From Prevotellaceae bacterium UBA1743 (GTDB taxonomy: Bacteria; Bacteroidota; Bacteroidia; Bacteroidales; Bacteroidaceae): a stretch of DNA of 5,259 nucleotides. Both the position numbers and the translations under genes were made by a program. Below the pieces are notes generated by a model. That model made no database searches, was not told the origin of the DNA, and worked only from the letters and a program-made list of their open reading frames with translations. Every line of letters starts with the position of its first letter. The first letter of the stretch is position 1. The stretch lies in NCBI GenBank assembly GCA_002314945.1, contig DCHV01000001.1:1-5259 (forward strand). The letters are read 5' to 3'. This document shows, piece after piece, positions 1-5,259 of this stretch.

Positions 1-457
1 CCATCACAATGAATACGAGCACCCATGTACCTACAGCTTCGCAAAAGAAGTTGCGCGCCTTGTTGGGGATGGCTGGCATTGTACAGAAAATTGAAAGTTT
101 TGTATCTGGGTCTGATGTCGCATCGAAATGGTCTTTATAGAATGCATAGACTAGAAGTGCTCCGCAGAATCCTCCCAGCATCTGAGCCACGACATATCCA
201 GGAACGGCATTCCAAGGGAAGCTTCCGGTGATGGCAAAAGCAATTGTGAGTGCCGGGTTCAGATGTGCTCCCGAATATGGACCGGATACGAACACTCCGC
301 ACATCACGGCGAAGCCCCAGGCAAGGGTGATCACAACCCATCCGCCATTCTGGCCTTTGGATTTATTCAATGAATTACAGGCGCATACACCGTCTCCAAG
401 CAGAATCAGTATGAGTGTACCTATAAACTCAAAAACGCATTTTGTGAATAGTGTCAT
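1..457 (-). CDS. glpF: Glycerol uptake facilitator (aquaglyceroporin, MIP family), partial: C-terminus beyond the left edge
   Basis: This inner-membrane channel of the major intrinsic protein family lets glycerol diffuse into the cell for the kinase encoded just upstream. Only the first 152 residues are in the window. The translation begins MTLFTKCVFEFIGTLILILL, a hydrophobic first helix followed by GDGV. The first half-helix pore motif is intact as SGAHLNPA (NPA at residues 67-69). Trp47 aligns without gaps with E. coli GlpF Trp48, a selectivity-filter residue of glycerol channels, which favours a glyceroporin over a water-only aquaporin. The second NPA motif and the filter Arg would lie outside the window. 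The ATG at 457-455 is the natural start: an in-frame TAA lies 12 bases upstream. The gene begins 4 bases after the glpK stop, so it is almost certainly co-transcribed with glpK. No Shine-Dalgarno sequence is visible, as is usual in Bacteroidota. The family call is firm. Confidence 0.95.
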   Translation of the reverse strand, partial: MTLFTKCVFEFIGTLILILLGDGVCACNSLNKSKGQNGGWVVITLAWGFAVMCGVFVSGPYSGAHLNPALTIAFAITGSFPWNAVPGYVVAQMLGGFCGALLVYAFYKDHFDATSDPDTKLSIFCTMPAIPNKARNFFCEAVGTWVLVFIVM

Positions 458-461
458 TCTG

Positions 462-1934
462 TTATTTTGTTAAAGTTCTACGTATAGCTTTCATCCAGCC
501 CTCTTTGAGTCTTTCCGCTTCTTCTCTTGCCATTGTCGGCTTGAACGAGCAATCAATTCCCTTGCTGGTTTTGAGCTCATCTATCGAGTTCCAGAATCCC
601 ACAGCAAGTCCTGCAAGGTATGCGGCTCCAAGTGCCGTCACTTCAGTCACCACAGGACGTATCACTTCGGCATTGAGCATATCTGCCTGAAACTGCATCA
701 GGAAGTTGTTTCTCGCAACTCCACCATCTACCATAATATGCGTCAGGTTCACCTGGGCATCCTTTTCCATAGCAGAGACTATATCCATCACCTGGAAAGC
801 GATACCCTCGAGGGTTGCTCGCGCTATATGGGCGGCTGTTGTTCCTCTGGTTATACCGGTTATGGTTCCTGTGGCATATTGGTCCCACCAAGGAGCTCCC
901 AGACCTGTAAGTGCAGGCACGAAATAGACTCCTCCATTGTCGGGAACACTCGTTGCGAGTTCCTCTATTTCGCAGCCGGACTTGATTATTCCAAGACCGT
1001 CTCTGAGCCACTGGACAGCCGAGCCTGATACAAAGATGCTGCCTTCCAGTGCATACGTTGTCTTTCCCCCTATCTGGTATGCGATGGTGGAGACAAGGTT
1101 GTTCTTCGAGATTACTGGCCTTTCACCTGTATTCATTAGCAGAAACGAGCCTGTTCCGTATGTGTTCTTTACACTTCCGGGTTTCGTGCAAAGATGGCCG
1201 AAAAGAGCCGCCTGTTGGTCTCCGGCGATACCTGCAATTTTTATGGAGCCGCCTGGAACTGCGGCCTCTCCGTATATTTCAGAGCAGGAGCATACTTTTG
1301 GGAGCATACTCTTTGGAATTCCGAATAGCTCCAGCAGTTCTTCATCCCACTCAAGGGTATTGATGTTGAATGCCATCGTTCGGGAGGCGTTGGTCACATC
1401 TGTGACGTGTACCTTTCCATCGGTAAGGTTCCAGATGAGCCAGGAATCAACGTTACCAAAGCGCAGTTCCCCTGCTCGTGCCTTCTCCATCGCGCCAGGG
1501 ACGTTCCGCAGTATCCAGCATATCTTGGTGGCACTGAAATAAGCATCTGGAACGAGACCCGTCTTCTCTCTGATCATATCCGTGAGTCCCTTTTCCTTGA
1601 TGGAATCGCAGTATTCGGATGTCCTTCTGTCCTGCCATACTATTGCATTGTAAACAGGAACACCCGTCTTTGCATCCCATACGATGGTGGTTTCCCTCTG
1701 GTTTGTAATACCAATCGAGGCAATCTCCGCAGGATCGATTCCTTCAATAGCTCCAAGCATCACCTCCTGCTGCGAAGCCCAAATTTCATTCGGGTCGTGT
1801 TCCACCCAGCCCGGCTGGGGAAAAAGTTGCGCGAATTCCTTCTGTTTTATCGAGACAGGGTCTCCATTGTGGTTAAAGATGATAGCTCTGGAAGAGGTTG
1901 TTCCCTGGTCGAGAGCCAAGACATATTTTGACAT
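462..1934 (-). CDS. glpK: Glycerol kinase (FGGY carbohydrate kinase family)
   Basis: GlpK is cytosolic and converts glycerol plus ATP to sn-glycerol 3-phosphate, trapping glycerol that enters through GlpF. The 490-residue protein is close to the family's usual ~500 and looks full length. The N-terminal phosphate-binding segment is LALDQGTTSSR (residues 6-16). The glycerol-contacting residues of E. coli GlpK (Arg83, Glu84, Tyr135, Asp245) correspond here to Arg80-Glu81 (NQRETT), Tyr132 (YFSATK) and Asp239 (IAGDQQAALFG). FGGY signature 1 fits residues 132-144, and the C-terminal nucleotide domain has GTGSFLLMNTG, TGLGAPWW, MVDGG and EVTALGAAYLAGLAVG. In the loop before Asp239, the Arg used by E. 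coli GlpK to bind fructose 1,6-bisphosphate (Arg236) aligns with Ser230. The His that HPr phosphorylates in Gram-positive GlpK is not seen either. The start ATG at 1934 gives the standard N-terminus. It lies 40 bases after the Fic gene and 4 bases before glpF. Confidence 0.98.
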   Translation of the reverse strand: MSKYVLALDQGTTSSRAIIFNHNGDPVSIKQKEFAQLFPQPGWVEHDPNEIWASQQEVMLGAIEGIDPAEIASIGITNQRETTIVWDAKTGVPVYNAIVWQDRRTSEYCDSIKEKGLTDMIREKTGLVPDAYFSATKICWILRNVPGAMEKARAGELRFGNVDSWLIWNLTDGKVHVTDVTNASRTMAFNINTLEWDEELLELFGIPKSMLPKVCSCSEIYGEAAVPGGSIKIAGIAGDQQAALFGHLCTKPGSVKNTYGTGSFLLMNTGERPVISKNNLVSTIAYQIGGKTTYALEGSIFVSGSAVQWLRDGLGIIKSGCEIEELATSVPDNGGVYFVPALTGLGAPWWDQYATGTITGITRGTTAAHIARATLEGIAFQVMDIVSAMEKDAQVNLTHIMVDGGVARNNFLMQFQADMLNAEVIRPVVTEVTALGAAYLAGLAVGFWNSIDELKTSKGIDCSFKPTMAREEAERLKEGWMKAIRRTLTK

Positions 1935-1983
1935 ATTATTGTTATTGTTGTTCTATCCCTGTGATTGTAATAATCTAAAAATA
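1935..1983 (-). promoter_or_regulatory. Fic-glpK junction and glpK leader; weak possible promoter
   Basis: The 40 bases between the Fic stop and the glpK ATG form an A-rich leader of AAC/AAT units (AACAACAATAACAATAAT) directly before the start. There is no Shine-Dalgarno sequence, which fits translation initiation in Bacteroidota. There is no convincing hairpin with a T-run, so no terminator separates Fic from glpK. TATTTTTA (minus strand, 1983-1976, overlapping the Fic stop) differs from the Bacteroidetes -7 box TAnnTTTG at one position, but no well-spaced -33 TTTG precedes it. glpKF may therefore be read from this weak element, from a promoter inside the Fic gene, or by read-through from the Fic promoter. 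The sequence does not decide between these. Confidence 0.25.
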
Positions 1984-3009
1984 CTCTCTCACGGCAAACT
2001 CAAACTGCTCCATAAAGATTTTCTTGAAGGCATAAAGGTTGTTCTGCTCATAGAAAATCAGCATCGCTTTCTTGTAGTCTATCGAGTCAACCGACCTGAA
2101 ACTCAGCGGGCAATAGCCATTGGCAATCAGTATTGCATTACTGGTTATGCGGGCAGTGCGTTTGTTGCCGTCAGTGAATGGCTGGATGTAGGAAATGAGA
2201 ACGAGTGCAAGCAGAGCCTTCTCGAAAATGTTGGTTTTGCTGTTTATCAACTGGCAGGTGTCACGCATTGCCTCACGAATCTGGAACTCATTGTCCAATG
2301 GACGGTATTTTGTTCCTGTTATACCGACTCGTCTGTGACGAATACCCTTATCAACAGCCAATTCCTTGGTCAGCAATGTGTGGATGTCTTCTATGTGACT
2401 TATTGTCAGTTCCTCCAGATAGTCGGTGTTATCAAGAATGAAACGCAAGGCATATTTATGGTTGAGCAGCATCACCGCCTCATCTTTTGTCTTTCCTTCT
2501 GCCGTCTTGCTCTCTCTCAGCAGTCGCTCAGTCTCCAGCAACGAATAAGTGTTTCCCTCAATCTGCGACGACTTCCAACTAAGGTCAATACCTAAGCGTT
2601 CCATCTCTTTGCGGTATTCATTATCGCTGATATCGCTAAGGTGCTGACGGAAAACATCTTGTAACTCATCAAGGTGTTTTAGCTCCTCTTCCGAGAACAA
2701 ATTGACATTCGGAATCTGGCTGTTTATCAAACCAAAATTGAAATCTGTCTGAACGTTTCGGTCGTCTGTGTCTATGGCGAAATAGGTGTCAAGGTTCAAT
2801 GGCATCAACAGATGAGCCTGGTCAGACAATCTGTATGTAGTAGCCCTTGCTTTTCCCTCTACTAATATGTCCCCATTCTTCACGAGTGATGCAATAATTC
2901 TCTTGATTGTCGCATCACTTCCCTCAAAGTTGATACCCTCAGATATCGAAAATCTTGTTGAATTAGGGTTAAAGTGCAGATACTGAAGTATTTCCCTTGC
3001 TTTATCCAT
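1975..3009 (-). CDS. Fic-domain protein with N-terminal winged helix-turn-helix; catalytic His replaced by Gln
   Basis: Fic proteins usually transfer AMP or another nucleotide-derived group to target proteins. This 344-residue protein has three parts. Residues 1-65 resemble a winged helix-turn-helix: helical start, ISEGINFEGSDATIKRIIASL, then NGDILVEGKARATTYRL as the wing. Residues 105-165 form the N-terminal Fic region with the inhibitory-helix motif [S/T]xxxE[G/N] as SSQIEGN (Ser147, Glu151, Gly152), which would make it a class II, self-inhibited Fic. Residues 185-335 are the Fic core, with the active-site segment QPFTDGNKRTAR (276-287). The consensus is HxFx[DE]GN[GK]RxxR, so only the catalytic His is missing: codon CAG gives Gln276, while Phe278, Asp280, Gly281, Asn282, Arg284 and Arg287 are kept. 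The reading frame is otherwise intact, so this is not a decayed gene. No partner antitoxin gene is adjacent. The start ATG at 3009 lies just after a -7 box. Target and activity are unknown; it could be a regulator or a Fic enzyme with altered chemistry. Confidence 0.9.
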   Translation of the reverse strand: MDKAREILQYLHFNPNSTRFSISEGINFEGSDATIKRIIASLVKNGDILVEGKARATTYRLSDQAHLLMPLNLDTYFAIDTDDRNVQTDFNFGLINSQIPNVNLFSEEELKHLDELQDVFRQHLSDISDNEYRKEMERLGIDLSWKSSQIEGNTYSLLETERLLRESKTAEGKTKDEAVMLLNHKYALRFILDNTDYLEELTISHIEDIHTLLTKELAVDKGIRHRRVGITGTKYRPLDNEFQIREAMRDTCQLINSKTNIFEKALLALVLISYIQPFTDGNKRTARITSNAILIANGYCPLSFRSVDSIDYKKAMLIFYEQNNLYAFKKIFMEQFEFAVREYF

Positions 3010-3031
3010 AATATCATCATTAAAATCGGTG

Positions 3032-3039
3032 CAAAGTTA
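3032..3039 (-). promoter_or_regulatory. Bacteroidetes-type -7 promoter box of the Fic gene
   Basis: On the minus strand TAACTTTG matches the Bacteroidetes consensus TAnnTTTG exactly. It lies 22 bases before the Fic ATG, which would give a short leader of roughly 15 bases. No TTG/TTTG is found at the expected 19-20 base spacing upstream. That place is taken by the edge of the inverted repeat at 3059-3075. The promoter may thus be intrinsically weak or controlled by whatever binds the repeat. Confidence 0.6.
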
Positions 3040-3058
3040 CAACTTTTTCGTGAATTAT

Positions 3059-3075
3059 CGGCTCATTTTGAGCCG
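3059..3075. repeat. Perfect inverted repeat, probable operator at the Fic promoter
   Basis: Plus-strand CGGCTCA-TTT-TGAGCCG has 7-bp arms around a 3-base spacer. Its near edge lies 20 bases upstream of the Fic -7 box, so it covers the -33 region. Neither strand has a T-run directly after the hairpin, and no plus-strand gene ends nearby, so an operator is more likely than a terminator. The obvious candidate binder is the Fic protein's own winged-helix domain; this is inference. Confidence 0.6.
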
Positions 3076-3110
3076 AAAAATGGCTAAAAAACGCATATTT
3101 TGAGCCGAAA
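3065..3110. repeat. 14-bp direct repeat ATTTTGAGCCGAAA, two copies 32 bases apart
   Basis: Plus-strand ATTTTGAGCCGAAA occurs at 3065-3078 and again, identically, at 3097-3110. The 32-base start-to-start distance is about three helical turns, so both copies present the same DNA face. The first copy forms the right arm of the perfect inverted repeat. Between them, TGGCTAAAA (3081-3089) is a degraded half-site in the opposite orientation to the second copy. The region thus reads as two inverted pairs, one perfect and one imperfect. This fits cooperative binding of a dimeric regulator upstream of the Fic gene. Confidence 0.6.
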
Positions 3111-3121
3111 CGTTGAGTTAG

Positions 3122-3415
3122 TCACCTTGGCCACACGCACTCCAGCACCTCCTCAGTTGCAAAATACCGCTGATAGAAGATAGGATACGACCGATAGCCC
3201 GTCTCGCTGTAATCCACTCGCTGCAGATACGAGAAATCCGGCAGACCGAAATCGAACGACCTCCCGAAAAGGATAATGCACTTGCGTTCATCGTCTATCT
3301 TCCATAAGCCCCCGCCATAGCAGGTGCTGTCGCCATACGGCAGCAGCTCGCGATGCAGAAACACATTGCCAAAAAGCAGTGTGCCATCCAGTGTTATAAT
3401 GAATTTTTGATACAT
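3122..3415 (-). CDS. Small hypothetical protein (97 residues) overlapping the upstream secreted-protein gene
   Basis: I do not recognise a characterised family. The protein has no signal peptide or membrane segment and is rich in aromatic residues and beta-type segments. Visible features are KFIITLDGTLLFG near the N-terminus, HRELLP (21-26), the Cys-Tyr-Gly-Gly-Gly stretch at 32-36, and LWKIDDERKCIILFGRSFDFG (37-57), where a hydrophobic strand follows a charged turn. This looks like a compact all-beta cytosolic protein, with similar small proteins remembered loosely from Prevotella/Bacteroides genomes. The ATG at 3415 lies inside the end of the upstream gene in the -1 frame, giving a 22-base overlap and probable translational coupling. 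No other Met occurs in the protein, so this start is the only simple one. It ends 112 bases before the Fic ATG. An overlap with no RBS leaves some doubt that it is translated independently. Confidence 0.65.
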   Translation of the reverse strand: MYQKFIITLDGTLLFGNVFLHRELLPYGDSTCYGGGLWKIDDERKCIILFGRSFDFGLPDFSYLQRVDYSETGYRSYPIFYQRYFATEEVLECVWPR

Positions 3416-3789
3416 ACAAACTTCACATCACTCTTCCCCAACTTCATCCTGAGCGACACGCTCTTCCCATCATACTTCCCACTCAGATTCCTCACTTTTC
3501 TCTTCTCATACGCCTTCCCATTCATCAGCGGCACGCCATAATCCAGCGTCAGCACCCCACCCTCATCCTTCACGTTCCTTATCTCCACGTCCACCCTCAC
3601 AGGCATCCATTTCGAAAACTTCACTCCATACATCTTCACCACTACCATTCCACTCTTAGCCGCCACAACCTCCACACGGATATTCTCCATCATCAGCGAC
3701 TCTCCCACATACAACGTCCCCACATACTCCCTTGCCGCCACCATCTCCGGCAGCAGCATCAGCAACAATATATAGAGTAATTTCTTCAT
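3394..3789 (-). CDS. Small secreted protein, likely calycin-like beta-barrel family
   Basis: The 131-residue protein starts with a typical Sec signal peptide: MKK, a hydrophobic core LLYILLLMLL, then VAA before Arg20, a plausible signal peptidase I site. No Cys follows, so it is not a lipoprotein. The mature ~112 residues alternate hydrophobic and polar positions as in a beta-barrel: YVGTLYV, ENIRVEVVAA, MVVVKMYGVKF, VRVDVEIRNV, then GKYDGKSVSLRMKLG near the end. This layout resembles the calycin-like domain of small Bacteroidales periplasmic or surface proteins, whose function is not established. That match is from memory of the pattern and is moderate. The ATG at 3789 was preferred to an in-frame GTG at 3798, since it gives the cleaner MKK signal-peptide start. 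It lies 29 bases after the ATPase stop with no terminator visible, so it may share that transcript. It overlaps the next gene by 22 bases. Confidence 0.75.
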   Translation of the reverse strand: MKKLLYILLLMLLPEMVAAREYVGTLYVGESLMMENIRVEVVAAKSGMVVVKMYGVKFSKWMPVRVDVEIRNVKDEGGVLTLDYGVPLMNGKAYEKRKVRNLSGKYDGKSVSLRMKLGKSDVKFVCIKNSL

Positions 3790-3818
3790 AAGCCACACAA
3801 AGACACCGGGCCAACTTG

Positions 3819-5192
3819 TCAGATCACAGGCTCAATCTCATCCAATATCACATCATCGGTCGATTCTGCAGGGTGCTCCAGAAACATGCAATAGTAAATC
3901 GGCATATACGTGACACCCTTTTTTATGAATACATTGCGTTCGTTGCTGAACACTATGGCTCGGGCGATATTATATTCAGGTATCTCTAAGAACCTGTCCA
4001 GCGCGCTATGTGTGGCGTAGTCCTTGCCCGACTTTATCTCAAGCGGCAGAACGGTCAGACTTTCGTAATCCTCCACAAGGAAATCAACCTCTCCGTTTTT
4101 CTTGTTGTCATAGTAGAACATTGGAAAGCCGTGTGCGTGAAGTTCCTGTGCCACGGCTGATTCATATACCGTGCCAAGGTTTAGACTGCGGATATCCTGC
4201 AAAACGGCATTCACGTTGTTGCCATAAAGAATCTGAGTCAGCAGTCCCACATCGTTCAGATATAGTTTGATAAGGTTCTTCGATTCAGACTCCTTCAGTG
4301 GAAAATGCGGATTGCTTATCGCCTTCACTTCCATCGTAATGCCCGAGTTTGTAAGGTAGTCAAACTCGTCAGCATAGTCGGCATAGTGCTTGCCCTTCTT
4401 ATCTTCAATATGCTGATATACAATACGCTTCTTGCGGTTTTCGAGAGCGCTTGGCACAAGGTCATAGATGCGGCGAATCTTGAGTTTTTTCTCGTCATCA
4501 TATTGCGAAGCATCCACTTTGTACAGTTCGTGTATGTTATGCTGTATCGCCCGTACACGAATCACGTTGCGGTCTGCAAGGAATTGGTTCACAGCCTCTG
4601 GCAGTCCGCCAATCAGCATGTAATACTGGAAACGCTTCAACAGATTGCTGTGCGACGACTCCGGCAAACTTTCGTTGTTCACGAAATGCTGCTTCACGTC
4701 AGCAATCCACTCTTCGCCAACACCCATAGTCCACAGGAACTCTTCAAAATCCAATGGGTACATCTGCTTGATTTCCACGCTTCCCAATGGCACGGAAGGA
4801 GTCTCCGACAAAGCCACACCAAGTTGCGAACCGCTGGCAATGAAGCGGTAACGTCCCTCCTGCTTCAGAAACTTCAGCATTGTCAGCAGGTGGGGGTAAC
4901 TCTGTATCTCGTCTAGGAAAATAAGCGTGTTGCTGATGTCACCCAATCGTTGGTTCGTGTAGTTGCTCAGTCGTATGTAGAGGTCGCTGGTCGAATGAAC
5001 GTCCGCAAAAACCTTGTCGTTCTCTTTGTCCTCCTTAAGGTTGATTTCAACGTATGTCTTGTACAGTTTTTTGCCCACATAACGGATGATATACGATTTG
5101 CCAACCTGTCTGGCACCATTCACCAACAGAATTTTATCCTTTTCTGTATTTAGGAATTGCTCTAAATAGTCTGTGAACTTGCGCTTTAGCAT
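3819..5192 (-). CDS. AAA_14 / DUF4143 ATPase with PD-(D/E)xK-like C-terminal region
   Basis: This 457-residue protein belongs to the abundant prokaryotic AAA_14-DUF4143 ATPases, often present in several copies per genome, whose role is not settled. The P-loop is GARQVGKS (residues 26-33), the Walker B strand is LIFLDEIQ (90-97; Asp94, Glu95), and the sensor-like strand FIASGSQLG (117-125) is followed by the family's typical YPLDFEEFL (145-153). The middle includes YYMLIGGLPEAVNQFL (190-205), also typical. The C-terminal DUF4143 part has NGEVDFLV (366-373) and LPLEIKSGK (382-390). With Asp370, Glu385 and Lys387 it fits the D...ExK order of PD-(D/E)xK nucleases, but the activity is unproven. 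Length is normal for the family and no key motif is missing. There are no membrane segments, so it should be cytosolic. The ATG at 5192 gives the usual N-terminus (MLKRKFTDYLEQFL) and lies 29 bases after a strong promoter box. No plausible partner gene is adjacent. Confidence 0.93.
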   Translation of the reverse strand: MLKRKFTDYLEQFLNTEKDKILLVNGARQVGKSYIIRYVGKKLYKTYVEINLKEDKENDKVFADVHSTSDLYIRLSNYTNQRLGDISNTLIFLDEIQSYPHLLTMLKFLKQEGRYRFIASGSQLGVALSETPSVPLGSVEIKQMYPLDFEEFLWTMGVGEEWIADVKQHFVNNESLPESSHSNLLKRFQYYMLIGGLPEAVNQFLADRNVIRVRAIQHNIHELYKVDASQYDDEKKLKIRRIYDLVPSALENRKKRIVYQHIEDKKGKHYADYADEFDYLTNSGITMEVKAISNPHFPLKESESKNLIKLYLNDVGLLTQILYGNNVNAVLQDIRSLNLGTVYESAVAQELHAHGFPMFYYDNKKNGEVDFLVEDYESLTVLPLEIKSGKDYATHSALDRFLEIPEYNIARAIVFSNERNVFIKKGVTYMPIYYCMFLEHPAESTDDVILDEIEPVI

Positions 5193-5221
5193 AATATGGT
5201 GATGTTATTGTTTTTGCACTG

Positions 5222-5252
5222 CAAAGATACGGATAAATTCTGAACTGACCAA
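5222..5252 (-). promoter_or_regulatory. Bacteroidetes-type promoter of the ATPase gene
   Basis: On the minus strand, TATCTTTG (5229-5222) is an exact match to the -7 consensus TAnnTTTG. It is preceded at a 20-base spacing by TTG (5252-5250), which fits the -33 element. The expected transcription start is near 5216, about 24 bases before the ATG. A T-rich run upstream reaches the window edge. The TTTTGAGCCG repeat set found at the Fic promoter is absent here. Confidence 0.7.
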
Positions 5253-5259
5253 GAAAAAA

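Noticed and set aside
937..1542. Plus-strand open frame of 201 codons inside glpK
   Set aside because: It lies entirely antisense to glycerol kinase and has a low-complexity serine-rich translation, so it is a shadow frame.
1684..2595. Plus-strand open frame of 303 codons across the Fic-glpK junction
   Set aside because: It is antisense to two well-supported genes, its translation shows no recognisable domain, and it spans an intergenic gap. It is a shadow of the minus-strand coding.
3059..3075. Inverted repeat read as a transcription terminator for the 97-residue protein gene
   Set aside because: On the minus strand the hairpin is followed by ATAATTC rather than a T-run, and it sits immediately upstream of a promoter box, so an operator fits better.
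4305..4916. Plus-strand open frame of 203 codons inside the ATPase gene
   Set aside because: It is antisense to the intact AAA_14/DUF4143 gene. Its hydrophobic stretch is what antisense reading of this coding sequence produces, and no promoter or family match is visible.
3122..5192. A single coordinated defence or toxin-antitoxin system made of the ATPase, the two small genes and Fic
   Set aside because: The Fic gene has its own promoter region, no antitoxin-like gene is adjacent, and the secreted calycin-like protein does not suggest a shared role. Only co-orientation links them.

Overview
The window suggests a genome of the Bacteroidota, most likely order Bacteroidales (Bacteroides/Prevotella-like). 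The evidence is two sequences that match the Bacteroidetes -7 promoter box TAnnTTTG, A/T-rich leaders without clear Shine-Dalgarno sequences, and gene types typical of that group: an AAA_14/DUF4143 ATPase, a calycin-like secreted protein and a winged-helix Fic protein. Every supported gene lies on the minus strand, so transcription runs from the right end of the window to the left. No RNA genes, CRISPR arrays, insertion sequences or prophage genes were seen.

Region by region, in transcription order: (1) 5259-5193 holds a good promoter; (2) 5192-3819 encodes a 457-residue AAA_14/DUF4143 ATPase; (3) 3789-3394 encodes a small secreted protein resembling the calycin-like beta-barrel family; (4) 3415-3122 encodes an unrecognised 97-residue protein that overlaps the previous gene by 22 bases; (5) 3121-3010 is a 112-base regulatory region with a -7 box, a perfect 7-bp-arm inverted repeat and a 14-bp direct repeat; (6) 3009-1975 encodes a Fic-domain protein with an N-terminal winged helix-turn-helix; (7) 1934-462 encodes glycerol kinase (glpK); (8) 457 to the left edge encodes the first 152 residues of the glycerol uptake facilitator (glpF), cut by the window.

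The glpK-glpF pair (4 bases apart) is a glycerol uptake and phosphorylation operon: GlpF lets glycerol in and GlpK traps it as glycerol 3-phosphate. The upstream genes look like accessory material and have no obvious link to glycerol. The Fic gene ends only 40 bases before glpK, with no terminator visible, so read-through from the Fic promoter into glpKF is possible.

The most notable signal is the Fic gene. Its active-site motif has Gln in place of the catalytic His, while the rest of the motif and the inhibitory-helix motif are intact. Its promoter carries a set of TTTTGAGCCG half-sites that could be the operator for its own winged-helix domain. Together these suggest, as inference only, a Fic-fold protein working as a DNA-binding regulator, or with altered chemistry, rather than as a standard AMP-transferase.
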